From Nocardia amamiensis NBRC 102102 (lineage in GTDB: Bacteria > Actinomycetota > Actinomycetes > Mycobacteriales > Mycobacteriaceae), in NCBI RefSeq assembly GCF_001612745.1, contig NZ_BDBA01000024.1, positions 32,057-96,056 on the forward strand: 64,000 nucleotides of DNA, read 5' to 3'. Position numbers and translations under genes: made by a program. Below are positions 24,693-34,662 of this stretch, one piece after another (within the stretch, counting starts at the first letter, position 1; every line of letters starts with the position of its first letter). The notes under the pieces were generated by a model. The model did no database searches and was not told the DNA's origin. It worked only from the letters and a program-made list of their open reading frames with translations.

Positions 24693-26000
24693 ATGGCATC
24701 GGCACAGCCGGAGTGGGGGAGTTCGGGCGCTTCAGCTCGTACGTTGCGGCTAGCGATTCTGCGTCCTGATGCGGATTTCCTCAATCTGATCGACCTGGAC
24801 CCGTCGAAGGAAAGGTCCTACTCGCAGTCTTGTCGAGACTGGCCGGAGTCGAAGCCGCACCTCGCTATCATCGTTGACCCTCATACCCAGCCGGGCAGGA
24901 ATTCCGGCGAGCGGATTTGGGGACTGAGTATCGTCCGCCCAGCCCATAAGACGGACCGGGACCGGAAGGTTTTCGTTTCTCATGGACGGCGGTTTCGGGA
25001 GCATGTCGCTATCCCGGGAGGCTGGTTCAGTGCTGACACCTCTGACAGATTGCCGGAGAGCGGCCCCATCACGCGAAGTGCGAGTGCTGTATTGGCCAAT
25101 CTCCGGGAGCTCTCACCTTATGTTGCGACCGAAGTGGAGAAGCTGACGCCTCTCCTTGATGATGAGGGAGATTGGGGCGAACGTGAGCTTCGCTGGCGAG
25201 ACGAGCGCGATGCTCTGTTGCTCTTCGCAAAGATCGCTGGCGTGGCCCCGAAGGACTTCGTTCAGGTCCAGCACTGGAACAGGACTTTAGCTGGGGCGAG
25301 TTTCATCAGCGGGCTTCCTGACGCTGCAGCTCAGCTGGAACTCGACGATATCCGCGGGCGTATCGTAGATAGGCTCGGCAGTGCTGGTGAGACAGTGGTG
25401 CGAGCGTTCGTCGACGCGACGCGTCAGAGGAAGAACTACGACCTTCAGGTGACGTCTGTAGTCGCTCGGCGTGAAATCACGTCAGAGAACGGTTCGATCG
25501 ATGCCTATTACTATCATGCGGCCACCGAGACACTCGTCATGTTCCGCTACGTGGGGCGCGGACTGGATGCTCTCTTGTCACCTAGCGTCCGGCGCAGCTT
25601 AGCCGAACTCCATACGCATTCCCGTGGCTGGATGCTACGTACTCGGCGGAGACGCGACGATTTCGGATTGTTGGAAAACCCAATCTTTGTCCGCATCCAT
25701 GCAGACGTACCATTTACGTCAGCGCTGCCGCGCACGATTCCGGGCGCGATCTACCCCATTGAGCAAGTCGAAGTTGCGATTTCGACAGTGGATGATATCA
25801 ATTCGCTACGTCCGTTTGCCGTGTTTCGTCGGCATCTTGTACCGACCGATTTCGTTCGACTAGCGCGTGACGGTTGGTTCGGGGCGCGCGAGGTCACCCT
25901 GGATGCGGTCCTCGACTTAGTCAAGATGTCTGCGGATGCCCTCGGATCTGTCCTGCTGGTTGTCGACTTCGATACTCGGCCACGCGGCAACGGGCCGTAA
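24693..26000 (+). CDS. Unknown 435-residue protein paired with an AIPR gene
   Basis: No family is recognised. It is a soluble mixed alpha/beta protein: an N-terminal strand (RLAILRPDADFLNLIDLD), a middle charged helical region (LTPLLDDEGDWGERELRWRD) and a C-terminal part with ALLSPSVRRSLAELHTHSRG, an Arg cluster, and LVVDFDTR. The lower GC and the position 56 bases before the AIPR gene suggest a two-gene operon with a defence role. The start is uncertain: GTG 24654 is in frame, while ATG 24693 has a purine-rich AGGGGAGA very close in front; TAATCT at 24644-24649 is a possible -10. Confidence 0.6.
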   Translation: MASAQPEWGSSGASARTLRLAILRPDADFLNLIDLDPSKERSYSQSCRDWPESKPHLAIIVDPHTQPGRNSGERIWGLSIVRPAHKTDRDRKVFVSHGRRFREHVAIPGGWFSADTSDRLPESGPITRSASAVLANLRELSPYVATEVEKLTPLLDDEGDWGERELRWRDERDALLLFAKIAGVAPKDFVQVQHWNRTLAGASFISGLPDAAAQLELDDIRGRIVDRLGSAGETVVRAFVDATRQRKNYDLQVTSVVARREITSENGSIDAYYYHAATETLVMFRYVGRGLDALLSPSVRRSLAELHTHSRGWMLRTRRRRDDFGLLENPIFVRIHADVPFTSALPRTIPGAIYPIEQVEVAISTVDDINSLRPFAVFRRHLVPTDFVRLARDGWFGAREVTLDAVLDLVKMSADALGSVLLVVDFDTRPRGNGP

Positions 26001-26056
26001 CCCCTGCACTGAGGCTTCGGTCATTTCAAGACGCTAACGATGGGAGACAACTATCC

Positions 26057-28171
26057 ATGGCCACGCTGGGAGCGGATACACCTCGCCAAGTCACACAGGT
26101 CCGCGAACAGCTTCACGAGACGTTCGACGGGGTGATCGATGACAGTGACATCGCTCATTTCCAAGGAGGCAACTATGAGCAGCGCTTCCTCTCGCGCGCT
26201 CTGGCCGCGCTCGCCGTGCGATGTGTAGCAAAATGTAATGCCGCAGAGGCGGCCGGCTTTGTCACCGACGGCATCGCTGACCAGGGTCTGGACGCAATCG
26301 CTCCGCTACCCGAAAGCGGACAGGTTCTGCTGGTCCAGGCGAAATGGAGCGACAAAGGCACTGCAACCTTTGATGTGGATGCCGCGAAGGCAATGGTCGA
26401 CGGTCTGAACCGAATCGAGAATGAGCTTTACGAGCAGTTCAATCAGCGTGCCGCGGCTCTCGCTCAAGAGGCGAGGCCGCTGCTCATCACGGGCAGGACG
26501 ACTCTGTTAATTGCACTGATGGGTACAGTGCAACCTTCGCCTCCGGCACGTCAGGTCCTGGATAACGCGCTCAACGAGTTCAACAAGTACGGCGCCCGCG
26601 TGAACGTCCAAGTCCTGTTCGCTGCTGATTTCCATGAGCAGGTACACGCAGATCTCCGACCGGAACCAATCTGCTTGGACGTACGGCTAGACGACTGGTA
26701 CAAGCAGAAAGGACCACTCGAGGCATACCAGGGCACAGTCGCCGCTGAAAGCGTCGCCGACTGGTTTGAAGCGCACGGAACTGCCCTGTTCGAGCACAAC
26801 CTCCGGGCACCTCTCGGGACCACTGTGACGAACGCGGCGATCGGCCAGACCCTCACATCCACACCCACCACCTTCTGGCACCTGAACAACGGGATCACCA
26901 TGATCTGTGATGGGCTGGACGCCAAGCATGACAGCGCAAGGGCTCCACAGAGCAGGCCGACGACGCTATCAGTGACGGGCGCGAGTATCGTCAACGGAGC
27001 ACAGACTGTACGCGCCATCGCCAGAGCCATGCTCGAAGAAGGCGACGCAGCGGCCCATGCAACGCTGAGTATCAAGGTCATCAACACACAGGGCGACAAA
27101 CAATTCGCGGTCGACGTATCCCAGGCGGCAAACCGGCAAAACGCCATCGAGCAACGCGATCACATTGCGCTTGAACCCGTGCACCAGGCGATCAAGGCAA
27201 ACCTACGCGCAGAGCTCCGCAAGCACTATGTGATCAAGCGGGGCGAACCCGTCCCCGCTCCGGCCACCGGCTGTTCGTTGGACGAACTCGCGCTTGCCCT
27301 GGCATGCTTGCACCCCGACGCTGAACAAACCGCCCGCGCTAGTAGCTCCACCGAAAATCTCTGGGAGCAAGGACCCAACGGCAGTCATACACTATTGTTT
27401 CATCGAGAACCCTCTCCCCAAAAAGTCTGGCGTTCAGTACTGACGCTGCGCGCCACTCGCAGCGCGGTGTATGAGCGGGGCAATGAACTCGACGGCCGCG
27501 AGGCCGCAGTTGCCGAACACGGCGGACTTCTCGTTACGCACCTGCTGTTCCAGTATCTCGGCGCGACAAGCATCGACGACCCTGACTTCGACTGGGACAC
27601 TGAGGTTCTCGAAAAGATTCCGACTATTGTGGCGGAACTGGTGCGTCGACTGGCGCACCAGATCACTCTGAATGATCACCGCCCACAGATCAGAGCAACT
27701 TTTCAATCCGCAAAGCGATGCCAAGAGCTGGCCAAGCAAGTCCTCGACCAATTGGCGGACGGCATAGCCGTTCCCGAACCACCCGCGAAACAACGTAAGT
27801 CGCGCCGCCAGAACACGGTACCGCTCTTAGTTGACCGTCGCGTGATCAAAGAGGGATCGGCGCTTCACTACGTCGCGCAGACCGAGCCCGAGCGCAAGGC
27901 CCTTGAAAACTGGCTCGAGGAAGATGAAAGGCGACGGCAGGCGACGTGGGTCAATCACCGCACCAAATCGATCCTGTGGGCATACGACGAACAGCAGTAC
28001 TCTCCATCTGGGCTCGTGTCGAAAATGTGGTGGGACGCGGGATGGGACGATCGGCCGGTCGCGAACCAAGGAACGATGCGCTGGTTGCTCGCCGACGGGC
28101 GGAGTCTATGGGATCTGGCGCAACTGATTCACAGTGAAGAAGAAGATGAGCCGGGAGATGACGAAAGCTAA
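26057..28171 (+). CDS. AIPR-family protein with PD-(D/E)xK-like N-terminus
   Basis: This 704-residue protein has, at residues 79-96, DQGLDAIAPL followed by VLLVQAKWS, i.e. D79 and the Q-x-K of Mrr-like PD-(D/E)xK nucleases. Around residue 273 is FWHLNNGITMICD and later GASIVNGAQTVRAI, the hallmarks of the AIPR (abortive infection phage resistance) family. The last 100 residues (ATWVNHR, QQYSPSGLVSKMWW, WLLADGRSLWDLAQ) resemble RAMA/DUF4357-like modules seen beside restriction enzymes; this is a tentative reading. The ATG at 26057 has GGGAGA in front. A nuclease-type anti-phage role is inferred. Confidence 0.85.
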   Translation: MATLGADTPRQVTQVREQLHETFDGVIDDSDIAHFQGGNYEQRFLSRALAALAVRCVAKCNAAEAAGFVTDGIADQGLDAIAPLPESGQVLLVQAKWSDKGTATFDVDAAKAMVDGLNRIENELYEQFNQRAAALAQEARPLLITGRTTLLIALMGTVQPSPPARQVLDNALNEFNKYGARVNVQVLFAADFHEQVHADLRPEPICLDVRLDDWYKQKGPLEAYQGTVAAESVADWFEAHGTALFEHNLRAPLGTTVTNAAIGQTLTSTPTTFWHLNNGITMICDGLDAKHDSARAPQSRPTTLSVTGASIVNGAQTVRAIARAMLEEGDAAAHATLSIKVINTQGDKQFAVDVSQAANRQNAIEQRDHIALEPVHQAIKANLRAELRKHYVIKRGEPVPAPATGCSLDELALALACLHPDAEQTARASSSTENLWEQGPNGSHTLLFHREPSPQKVWRSVLTLRATRSAVYERGNELDGREAAVAEHGGLLVTHLLFQYLGATSIDDPDFDWDTEVLEKIPTIVAELVRRLAHQITLNDHRPQIRATFQSAKRCQELAKQVLDQLADGIAVPEPPAKQRKSRRQNTVPLLVDRRVIKEGSALHYVAQTEPERKALENWLEEDERRRQATWVNHRTKSILWAYDEQQYSPSGLVSKMWWDAGWDDRPVANQGTMRWLLADGRSLWDLAQLIHSEEEDEPGDDES

Positions 28172-28564
28172 GCAAGTTGGACCGCCACCCCCAGCGCACA
28201 GTCTGCGGGTTGATCTCGGAAGGGAGCGCCGTAGCCGGTTGGATGATTGTGTACCAGACCGGCCGGACTGTACGTTCTGATCGCGGAGTGTGGCGAGACA
28301 AAGCTGCTGCGGGCCAAGGGCATAGCGTTTTTGCCGGAGTAGCGTCTCGGCGAGCTTGCGGGCGGACGGGTGCGGCGAGTGGTGCTGTGCAGGTTGCCCA
28401 ACAACCGGCGGACGCCGAGCGCGGAAGGTGTCCGATATACCCAATACGCAGCAGACCCGCTACAGGTGCTTCCGTCCAGTGCTTCTGGAGATTCGAGAAC
28501 TGCGTTTCGACGCACCCAACTAGGTTGCCACCATGTACTTTCAGCGGAACCGCAGGCGCTGATA

Positions 28565-28631
28565 CCCGGGCAGGACACGCACACCATGGGCAACTGAAAC
28601 GCCGGTCGCCGTGGGTAGATATCCCGTCTGA
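28565..28631. repeat. Dispersed repeat R1, copy b
   Basis: GGGCAGGACACGCACACCAT, then GGGCAACTGAAACGCC and GTGGGTAGATATCCCGTCTGA. It shares the ATCCCGTCTGA end with copy d but has lost the left part. Confidence 0.65.
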
Positions 28632-28681
28632 CGTGATCGTGCCGTTCTGCGTGTGTGGGCGATCGGTCGCGACATCATGCT

Positions 28682-28758
28682 ACCCCGGCTGGGCACATCG
28701 AAGAGGGAAACGGGCACTACCTGCGGTTTTCTAGTGGTTCGTTGGCGATCGAAGCGGC
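28682..28758. repeat. Dispersed repeat R2, copy b
   Basis: This is the most diverged R2 copy: CCCCGGCTGGGCACATCGAA, then CTACCTGCGG and GTTGGCGATCGAAGC. Order and spacing behind R1b match those of R2a behind R1a. Confidence 0.55.
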
Positions 28759-29100
28759 ATACCAGTTGTGGAGGGTCCGCCGTGCACGCGCGGCGGGGCA
28801 GGCAGTGGTGGTTCACTGCGACGGCGCTCACCGAAGTTGACTCTGTCCCAATTCGCAGATCGATGGGAGTCGATTGATGTTGATGTACTTGGCGGTGTAC
28901 GCGTTCGGTATGGACGGAGTCGGATCGACGATCGTTGCCGATGCTGTTACCAGGGGGATTCACAATGCCGCGTGTCCTACAAGCGTCTCATCGGTGCCAG
29001 GCAGTGTGTTTCGATGTTTGGGCCCCAGAACGACTTAGGTACCCTGTCACGGTTCATGGAGCCTTTGCTCCCCGGCGATGACTGATGCGGAGGAAACAGC

Positions 29101-31866
29101 TTGGCGACGGAAGAGTTGGCCCAGAAGGGGTACCTCACTCCCGAGGGGCTGCGCGGCTCACGGTTCGGCGATTTCGAACGCCTGGATCTTGGGTCTACGA
29201 CGGTAGATATGCTGGCGAAAGCAGGACTTGAATTTTCTATGGCCGCCACAGTCGATTTTCCGTGCCAAAAGTACAAGGCCCCAAAGCTTCCCAAAAGCGC
29301 CAAGCCCGACACGCTATATGTCCAAAGAGTCGGGAGCGTAGTGATTCCTGTAGCGGTTGCGGAATGGAAAGACCCCTCGCGTCTCCGATCTGACGACGAC
29401 AAACTCAAAGCGGCCGAGCAGGCCGTGCACGGAGCCTTGGCTTTGGGGCTTCGGATCGCGATCACCACCGACGGGGCTCGCAACCGCTATCTTGACGCGG
29501 TTGCTTCGGCGAACGCCGGTGAGATCGTCGAGATCAATGAAAACCGGGATTTCAGTCCAGGAGTGCTAGCCGATCTCTACCATGGTGAGTCTGGTGTAAT
29601 TCGCAATCCTCGTCCATTGGCAGAGACGGTATGGCAGATCGTTTGGCACGCGACGAAGGCTGAGCCGAAAGACTGCCTGCTGACATTCGTTGAGATCTTC
29701 ATGCTCAAATTCTTGTCGGACAATCTGCCGATGTCCGTGCTCGCCGCTGACCATCGATTCGATGTGCTCCTCGATGATCAGGCAGAGTTCAAGCAGAAGA
29801 AGGGGGCCAGCCAGATCGAGTACTATGTCAACACGATTAGGCCCCGCATAAAGCAAATCTTCACAGAACGTTTGCTTGTCACCGACCAGGCCGTGCGTGA
29901 GTTGTTCGGACTTGCCACAATTACCTCACAAACGTCCGTGATCAACGGCTTTGCATTCTTACGGTCTTCGTCGACCACCACCATCGCGTCCTACAACAGA
30001 ACTTTCTGCGAGATCCTTGAGACATTCCAGCAATTCGGTACGTTGACAAATATCGACCCGGAATTCAAGCTGAGACTTTACGAGACGTTCCTGCGTCGCT
30101 CCGCGCGGCAGCAGCGCCTCGGTCAGTTCTTTACCCCGCGCAATATTGTTAAGCCGATGGTGCGAATGGCCATGCTGAATCGACTTCCCGAGGGGGCGAC
30201 CGTACTCGATCCGGCAGCCGGCGTTGGGGGATTCTTGCTAGAACCGCTGTTGTTTCCTGATGCTCTTCCCGGCAACGTCTCTTTCCGCGATGGTTTGCCT
30301 AAGCAGCGAGTAAAGCTTGTTGGTTTGGATGTCGATGTAAACACGAATATCTTGGCGAAAGCCAACATGCTTCTGCATCTCGCCGAATCAGTACGCGATC
30401 CGCATACTACGACAGACGCACTCAACCAGTCTCTTGCAAATACGTTCTTGTTGCTGAACGAAAACGAGACGCTCGGAAGCTTGCTGTACCCTCCGAAGAA
30501 CTCGGTAGACGTGATACTCACGAATCCGCCATACGTAACGCAAGGCTCTTCGATCTATCGGAAAGAAATAGAGGAGGTGCGTGGTCCGAGAAACGGTGTC
30601 GTACTGAAGGACTACTACGATGCTGGCGGGCTGGGGGTGGAGGCGCTCTTTCTTCGCTATATTGCGGGAGCGCTCAAACCTGGAGGTCGAGCATTCGTCA
30701 TTGTTCCTCTGGGTCTGCTCAATCGAACAGCGCACCGTATGAAAGCTGCACTCCTCGACGAATGCAATGTTATCGCGAGTATTCAGCTGCCACGAAACGC
30801 TTTCTTCAACACATCTCAGCCGACATACATCTTGGTTCTAGAGAAAAGGCGGACGAAAGCACAGTCGAGGCCAGCTGTCTTCTGTGGAATTGCTCGCACA
30901 ATTGGCGAAACACTCGACTATGAGCGAGTGTCGACGCCGGATCAGAATGATCTGTCTGTTATTGCCGAGCTCTTCATTAGATACGTAAGGTCGAGCGACA
31001 ACAGCGTGGCACGCCCCACCCCGTACGAAGATTGCGAGTTCGTCAAGATAGTTCCAAGCAAGTCGTTCGCGGCCGATGAAAGATGGGATGTCGTCCGTCA
31101 CTGGACTGACGAGGAGCATGTAGCACTCGGCGAACGCGCCGGAACTATAGATCGCGAGGAATTTATTCAGCTCGCCACCGAAACGCTGGAAGTGCTCATC
31201 ACCGAATTGAAACAAGCGGAGTCCGAGCTGAAAAGTTTGTCTTCAGGTCCGACGGAGACATACTCCATAAGTGATGTATCGCAATTTCAGGTCCGCTCGG
31301 GAGTGCGGATCCGAAACTCGGATCTACGCGAGAATCCTGGGGACATACCAGTCTATTCGGTATTCACTCGACCTGATACAGTCAAAGGGTATATTGCGCT
31401 CGATTGGCTAGCCGATTGCGGCGTCGTACCTGAAGAATTTCCGAGCGTCACTGTGATGGCGACAGGGGCATCCGCAGTCGGCATGGTCTTCAACCGCGAG
31501 CCCGGATGCGTGATGACCGACGACGTCGTCATCGTCCAACCATGGAGTCCTGACGCCGAGTTGATCTGGCGTACCGAGACCGCCGAGAAACCGTCTGAAG
31601 CGCCGCCGCATCCGATCCAGGGGATCGACTTGAACTACCTCGCAGTCGCGCTCGCACAGAGCATCGCCCAGGGGGGATATGTGTACGAAGCGAAGCTTTA
31701 TACCAAGCGGGTGCGTCAGCTTGAGATCGAGGTGCCTGTCGCAGACGACGGCAAGCCTGATTTGGAACGGCAGCGGCAAATCGCGGCACTTGCAAAGCGT
31801 CTGGATACGATCCGCGCCAAATTGCAGGAGACCGGAGTGTGGAGCAAGAGCGTCCGATTGTCGTAG
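29101..31866 (+). CDS. Single-chain restriction-modification enzyme (nuclease, N6-adenine methylase and specificity fused)
   Basis: This 921-residue protein has an N-terminal HsdR_N/PD-(D/E)xK-like part with E88-x-K90 (VAEWKD) and a basic follow-up. From about residue 330 there is a type I-style N6-adenine methylase: LGQFFTPRNIVKPMV, motif I DPAAGVGGF (residue 370) and motif IV NPPY (residues 475-478). After a coiled-coil linker, a C-terminal half-size specificity domain (IPVYSVFTRP, then TVMATGASAVGMV) resembles HsdS. All activities in one chain match type IIG/BREX-like enzymes. It starts with TTG behind GGAGGAAA. It probably methylates host DNA and cuts unmodified DNA. Confidence 0.85.
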   Translation: MATEELAQKGYLTPEGLRGSRFGDFERLDLGSTTVDMLAKAGLEFSMAATVDFPCQKYKAPKLPKSAKPDTLYVQRVGSVVIPVAVAEWKDPSRLRSDDDKLKAAEQAVHGALALGLRIAITTDGARNRYLDAVASANAGEIVEINENRDFSPGVLADLYHGESGVIRNPRPLAETVWQIVWHATKAEPKDCLLTFVEIFMLKFLSDNLPMSVLAADHRFDVLLDDQAEFKQKKGASQIEYYVNTIRPRIKQIFTERLLVTDQAVRELFGLATITSQTSVINGFAFLRSSSTTTIASYNRTFCEILETFQQFGTLTNIDPEFKLRLYETFLRRSARQQRLGQFFTPRNIVKPMVRMAMLNRLPEGATVLDPAAGVGGFLLEPLLFPDALPGNVSFRDGLPKQRVKLVGLDVDVNTNILAKANMLLHLAESVRDPHTTTDALNQSLANTFLLLNENETLGSLLYPPKNSVDVILTNPPYVTQGSSIYRKEIEEVRGPRNGVVLKDYYDAGGLGVEALFLRYIAGALKPGGRAFVIVPLGLLNRTAHRMKAALLDECNVIASIQLPRNAFFNTSQPTYILVLEKRRTKAQSRPAVFCGIARTIGETLDYERVSTPDQNDLSVIAELFIRYVRSSDNSVARPTPYEDCEFVKIVPSKSFAADERWDVVRHWTDEEHVALGERAGTIDREEFIQLATETLEVLITELKQAESELKSLSSGPTETYSISDVSQFQVRSGVRIRNSDLRENPGDIPVYSVFTRPDTVKGYIALDWLADCGVVPEEFPSVTVMATGASAVGMVFNREPGCVMTDDVVIVQPWSPDAELIWRTETAEKPSEAPPHPIQGIDLNYLAVALAQSIAQGGYVYEAKLYTKRVRQLEIEVPVADDGKPDLERQRQIAALAKRLDTIRAKLQETGVWSKSVRLS

Positions 31867-32076
31867 TCGACCTCTTGGTGACTGCCAGGGCTCGATGGAT
31901 GCCCGCAGTGACGACGGCGAGCAGGCAACGGCTAATCCGGACGATAGTGCCGCGTCACGCAATGCTGGGTAGGTAATCCGGCCGCCGAATTTTGGAGCCG
32001 ACTGCGAAGTCGCGTATCGGTCCGGCGTGCTGGTTGCGCGCGGCAGTAGTCAGGTGCGAAAGAGACTGTCGTAGGC

Positions 32077-32157
32077 TTGTGCCCTCGGCGGGGCGTGTCG
32101 AACATGGGAACGGTGGTGACCTGCGTCTTCCGGGTGGGCGGTTGGTGATCGAAGCTG
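32077..32157. repeat. Dispersed repeat R1/R2 hybrid, copy c
   Basis: TTGTGCCCTCGGC of R1 is joined directly to GGGGCGTGTCGAAC of R2, followed by GACCTGCG and TTGGTGATCGAAGCTG. The precise R1-R2 junction suggests recombination at the shared TCGGC(A/G)GG word. Confidence 0.7.
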
Positions 32158-32170
32158 ATTACCCGTTATG

Positions 32171-32236
32171 AGCGGGTGGTGCCGCTGTCCTGCCGGGCCG
32201 CTTTCCATCGCCCAAACTCGAGGAGCCCGGCTCGGG
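32171..32236. repeat. Dispersed repeat R3, copy c
   Basis: GTGGTGCCGCTGTCC, then GGGCCGCTTTCCATC and CTCGAGGAGCCCGGCTCGG. It is similar to 35198-35256. Confidence 0.55.
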
Positions 32237-32539
32237 TCTCCCGCTCTCGCTGAACGAGATGCGCTGTCCGGAGTCGCCGCTCGTGCTTGGAGGTGGGTTC
32301 CGGAGATCGAGGAGGTCGGATTCACGCTCGAAGCATCAGGGCTGCCAATTTCTTTCAGCGCGGAAAGCCTCCCGCTGTATGGGCTGCTCCCTCCGGCAAA
32401 GGATGTTCGGGCGATCGCACCGGAACAGTCATTCAGCGACTTCGGCTGACCAACAAGGGAACCTCGCGCTACTCAGTACGACACCGCGTGGTTGAGCGAC
32501 CCGAATCGGACGTGGTGTTGCGTTGCATGACGAAGGGGT

Positions 32540-32568
32540 TTGACACCCCTGGAGGTGATCGCTACGGT
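32540..32568 (+). promoter_or_regulatory. Promoter with leaderless start for the WXG100/EndoU operon
   Basis: TTGACA (32540-32545), a 17-base spacer and TACGGT (32563-32568) precede the ATG at 32575 by six bases. This is a near-consensus sigma-70-type promoter placing the transcript start at the ATG. GGAGG at 32551 is inside the spacer and too far away to act as a ribosome site. Confidence 0.65.
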
Positions 32569-32574
32569 CCAGCC

Positions 32575-32919
32575 ATGACTGATGGGGGAGCTCCAGCCAC
32601 CGGTGGAAGCATTTCCGTTGTGCCGGAAAAGGTCAGAGAGGTCGGTCAGTACACCTACGAGCTAGCGGAAGCCTTGCATTCCGCCCTGCGGTCCGTAGCT
32701 CAGGACGTCGCCTCTTTACTCGACGGGAACTGGTCCGGCGGCGCAGCGACCGACTTCGCTGACGGGTGGTCCGAGGTCCGCGATGGGGGAGGTCAGATCA
32801 TCACGGCGTTGAAGGAGATGGCTGGAAAGCTTGGCGTTTCCGCCCAAACCTACGAAAGCCGCGACTGGTCCAACGCATCAGCGTTGAACACCTCGGCATC
32901 CAGTCTGGATCTTCCGTGA
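32575..32919 (+). CDS. WXG100-family protein (ESX secretion partner)
   Basis: This 114-residue protein has the two-helix WXG100 layout: VPEKVREVGQYTYELAEAL, the turn NWSGGAATDFADGW, then a second helix ITALKEMAGKLG. It overlaps the next gene by four bases (GTGA). It should form a heterodimer with the downstream small protein and help export the EndoU toxin through a type VII system encoded elsewhere. Confidence 0.85.
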   Translation: MTDGGAPATGGSISVVPEKVREVGQYTYELAEALHSALRSVAQDVASLLDGNWSGGAATDFADGWSEVRDGGGQIITALKEMAGKLGVSAQTYESRDWSNASALNTSASSLDLP

Positions 32920-33212
32920 GCGAGTTCACCGTCGATGTCGACCACCTGGACCAGATCGTCGCCAGGCTGTCCGCCCTGGCCGGATTTATCAATGATCACC
33001 TTGACGACATAGACCACAAGGTAGCGGGGCTCACCGGCACCGGTTGGGAAAGTGTTGCAGCCCAGGCGTATTTTGAGGCGCACACGAAGTGGGCGACAGC
33101 GGCCCGGGAGTTCGCTGAGGGCGTCCGCGACATGAGCGACGCCGCCCGCAAGGCACACATGAAGTACATCAACGCTGCCGAGGTCAACAAGCAGATGCTC
33201 AACGGCGGGTAA
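32916..33212 (+). CDS. Second WXG100-like protein
   Basis: This 98-residue protein starts with GTG. It carries VDVDHLDQIVARLSALAGFI, the turn TGWESVAAQAYFEAHTKW and a long second helix. Size, helix-turn-helix form and gene order fit an ESX partner. The toxin gene begins five bases after its stop. Confidence 0.85.
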   Translation: MSEFTVDVDHLDQIVARLSALAGFINDHLDDIDHKVAGLTGTGWESVAAQAYFEAHTKWATAAREFAEGVRDMSDAARKAHMKYINAAEVNKQMLNGG

Positions 33213-33217
33213 CGTCC

Positions 33218-34650
33218 GTGGGAACATGGACGATCGACTCCGGCGTCTACTTCGATGCGGCCAAGAAATGCCAGCTTCTCGCCACCGACATCTCTCTCGC
33301 GTTGGGTCCGTTGCTGTCCGAGTTGGTCCATGAGTCGGCGGAATGGCCGGCAATCACGAGAAGTCCGAGGCATGGATTACCGCCTACGACCAGTACGCCG
33401 ACGATATAGTCAAATTGACGGCGGTCCTGGCGAACGCACTGCAGCGATACGGCGATGTTCTTGCCGCCACGGGCTACAACTGGTGGCAGGCTAACCGCTC
33501 CACCACCAGCGGCACCGAACCGACACGTCCAACAGAGTCCGAACTGCTGTACGACACTGGGATGGACCTCCCCGCTACCGCCAAGGGAGACAACGGAGCC
33601 GGGATCGACAGCCCGATCACGGGCCTGCTGGAGAAGGTCGGCAAGATCCCCAACGGGGACGTCACCAAGTTGCACACTGCCGCAGAGGCGTGGAAAAGGT
33701 TCTCCGAGCACACGAACATCACCGGGGCCGCAGAGCGGATCAAGGGCGTCAATGCCAAGTTCGCAGACAGCACTGACCCGAACATCATTGCGATCGAAGA
33801 GAAACTGTCAACGCTGCAGAAGGCCGCGGAACTGTTGGCTCAGGCGGCGAGAGCGTTATACGGGCCGGTCCAGGGACACTACGAGGCTCTCGACAAGATG
33901 CGCTCCGACATCCAGAGGGCTGTCTCCGACGCCACCAAGGAGCTCGCCGCATCGATCGCCGTCACAATCGCGGTCGTCGGGGTCTTAGCCGTTGTAACTG
34001 GTGGTGCTGCCGCTGGGCCTGCCGCCGCTGGTGGCGCCGCGGTGACCACAGAAGTCGTCACGGCGGCGGCGGCGGCGGTTATCCGCACCGCTGTTCATGC
34101 CAGTGACCTCATCCACATTTACGAGGCGGTCACCTTCGTTAGTTCTGCTGGCTCGGGCGTGTTCTCAGCCATACCCGACCTCTCCCAGGGCGGCACCAAA
34201 GCAGCCCTCGAGGGCATCGCGGCAATGACCGTCAAGCTGACCGAGGGTGGCAGTAGCGGGAACCAATGGGACAAGGTGGAGGGGGCGAAGCCGAACCCGG
34301 CGAACATTACTATCTCTCAAAAACGGCGGATCCATATCCTCGACGGCGACGGGAGCGACGACATCAACGGTGGTGGGCACGCGCCCGGGACTGGAATGCC
34401 CAACAAGACCGAGTTCCCCGACACCGATGACTGGGAAGATGACAAAATCATCGACCGAATACTCGACGTCGCGAAGAACCCGGACCAGCCGCCAGTCCTC
34501 CAGGACAACGGCAACTGGAAGGTCAACGGCACCCGCAACGGCGTCCAAATCGAAGTCATCGTCGCTCCCGACGGCTCAGTCGTGACCGGCTACCCCATCG
34601 GCGGGGAGGGCGTAGTCAGGAACGACGCGAATGGCGACCCGATCAAATAG
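33218..34650 (+). pseudogene. ESX-type EndoU nuclease toxin gene with a frameshift
   Basis: From GTG 33218 the protein reads MGTWTIDSGVYFDAAKKC to LSELVHESA, then the frame breaks near 33333. The next frame continues a typical N-domain (MAGNHEKSEAW, ADDIVKLTAVLANALQR), a helical middle, a Gly/Ala hydrophobic stretch (nt 33955-34050) and a C-terminal EndoU domain: RRIHILDG with His at 34333 and GGGHAPGTG with His at 34378, then KTEFP and DRILDVA. Adding one base restores about 477 residues. The nuclease part is intact but detached from its export start. An assembly error is possible. Confidence 0.8.
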
Positions 34651-34662
34651 GCTAGGAGAGCG

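Larger units (their letters stand above)
28172..29100. other. Long gap with repeats R1b and R2b, no supported gene
   Basis: About 930 bases of intermediate GC between the AIPR and methylase genes. Repeat copies R1b and R2b lie in the middle. A plus-strand frame ends at 29085 just before the methylase (VSMFGPQNDLGTLSRFMEPL) but has no recognised start or family. Minus-strand frames near 28168-28593 look partly protein-like and may be a decayed gene. Confidence 0.45.
31867..32574. other. Gap with repeats R2c and R3c and the ESX module promoter
   Basis: About 710 bases. R2c and R3c occupy 32077-32236. No gene is supported before the WXG100 pair. The end carries the promoter at 32540-32568. A plus frame at 32287-32574 is open only because it runs into the WXG100 gene. 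Confidence 0.5.
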
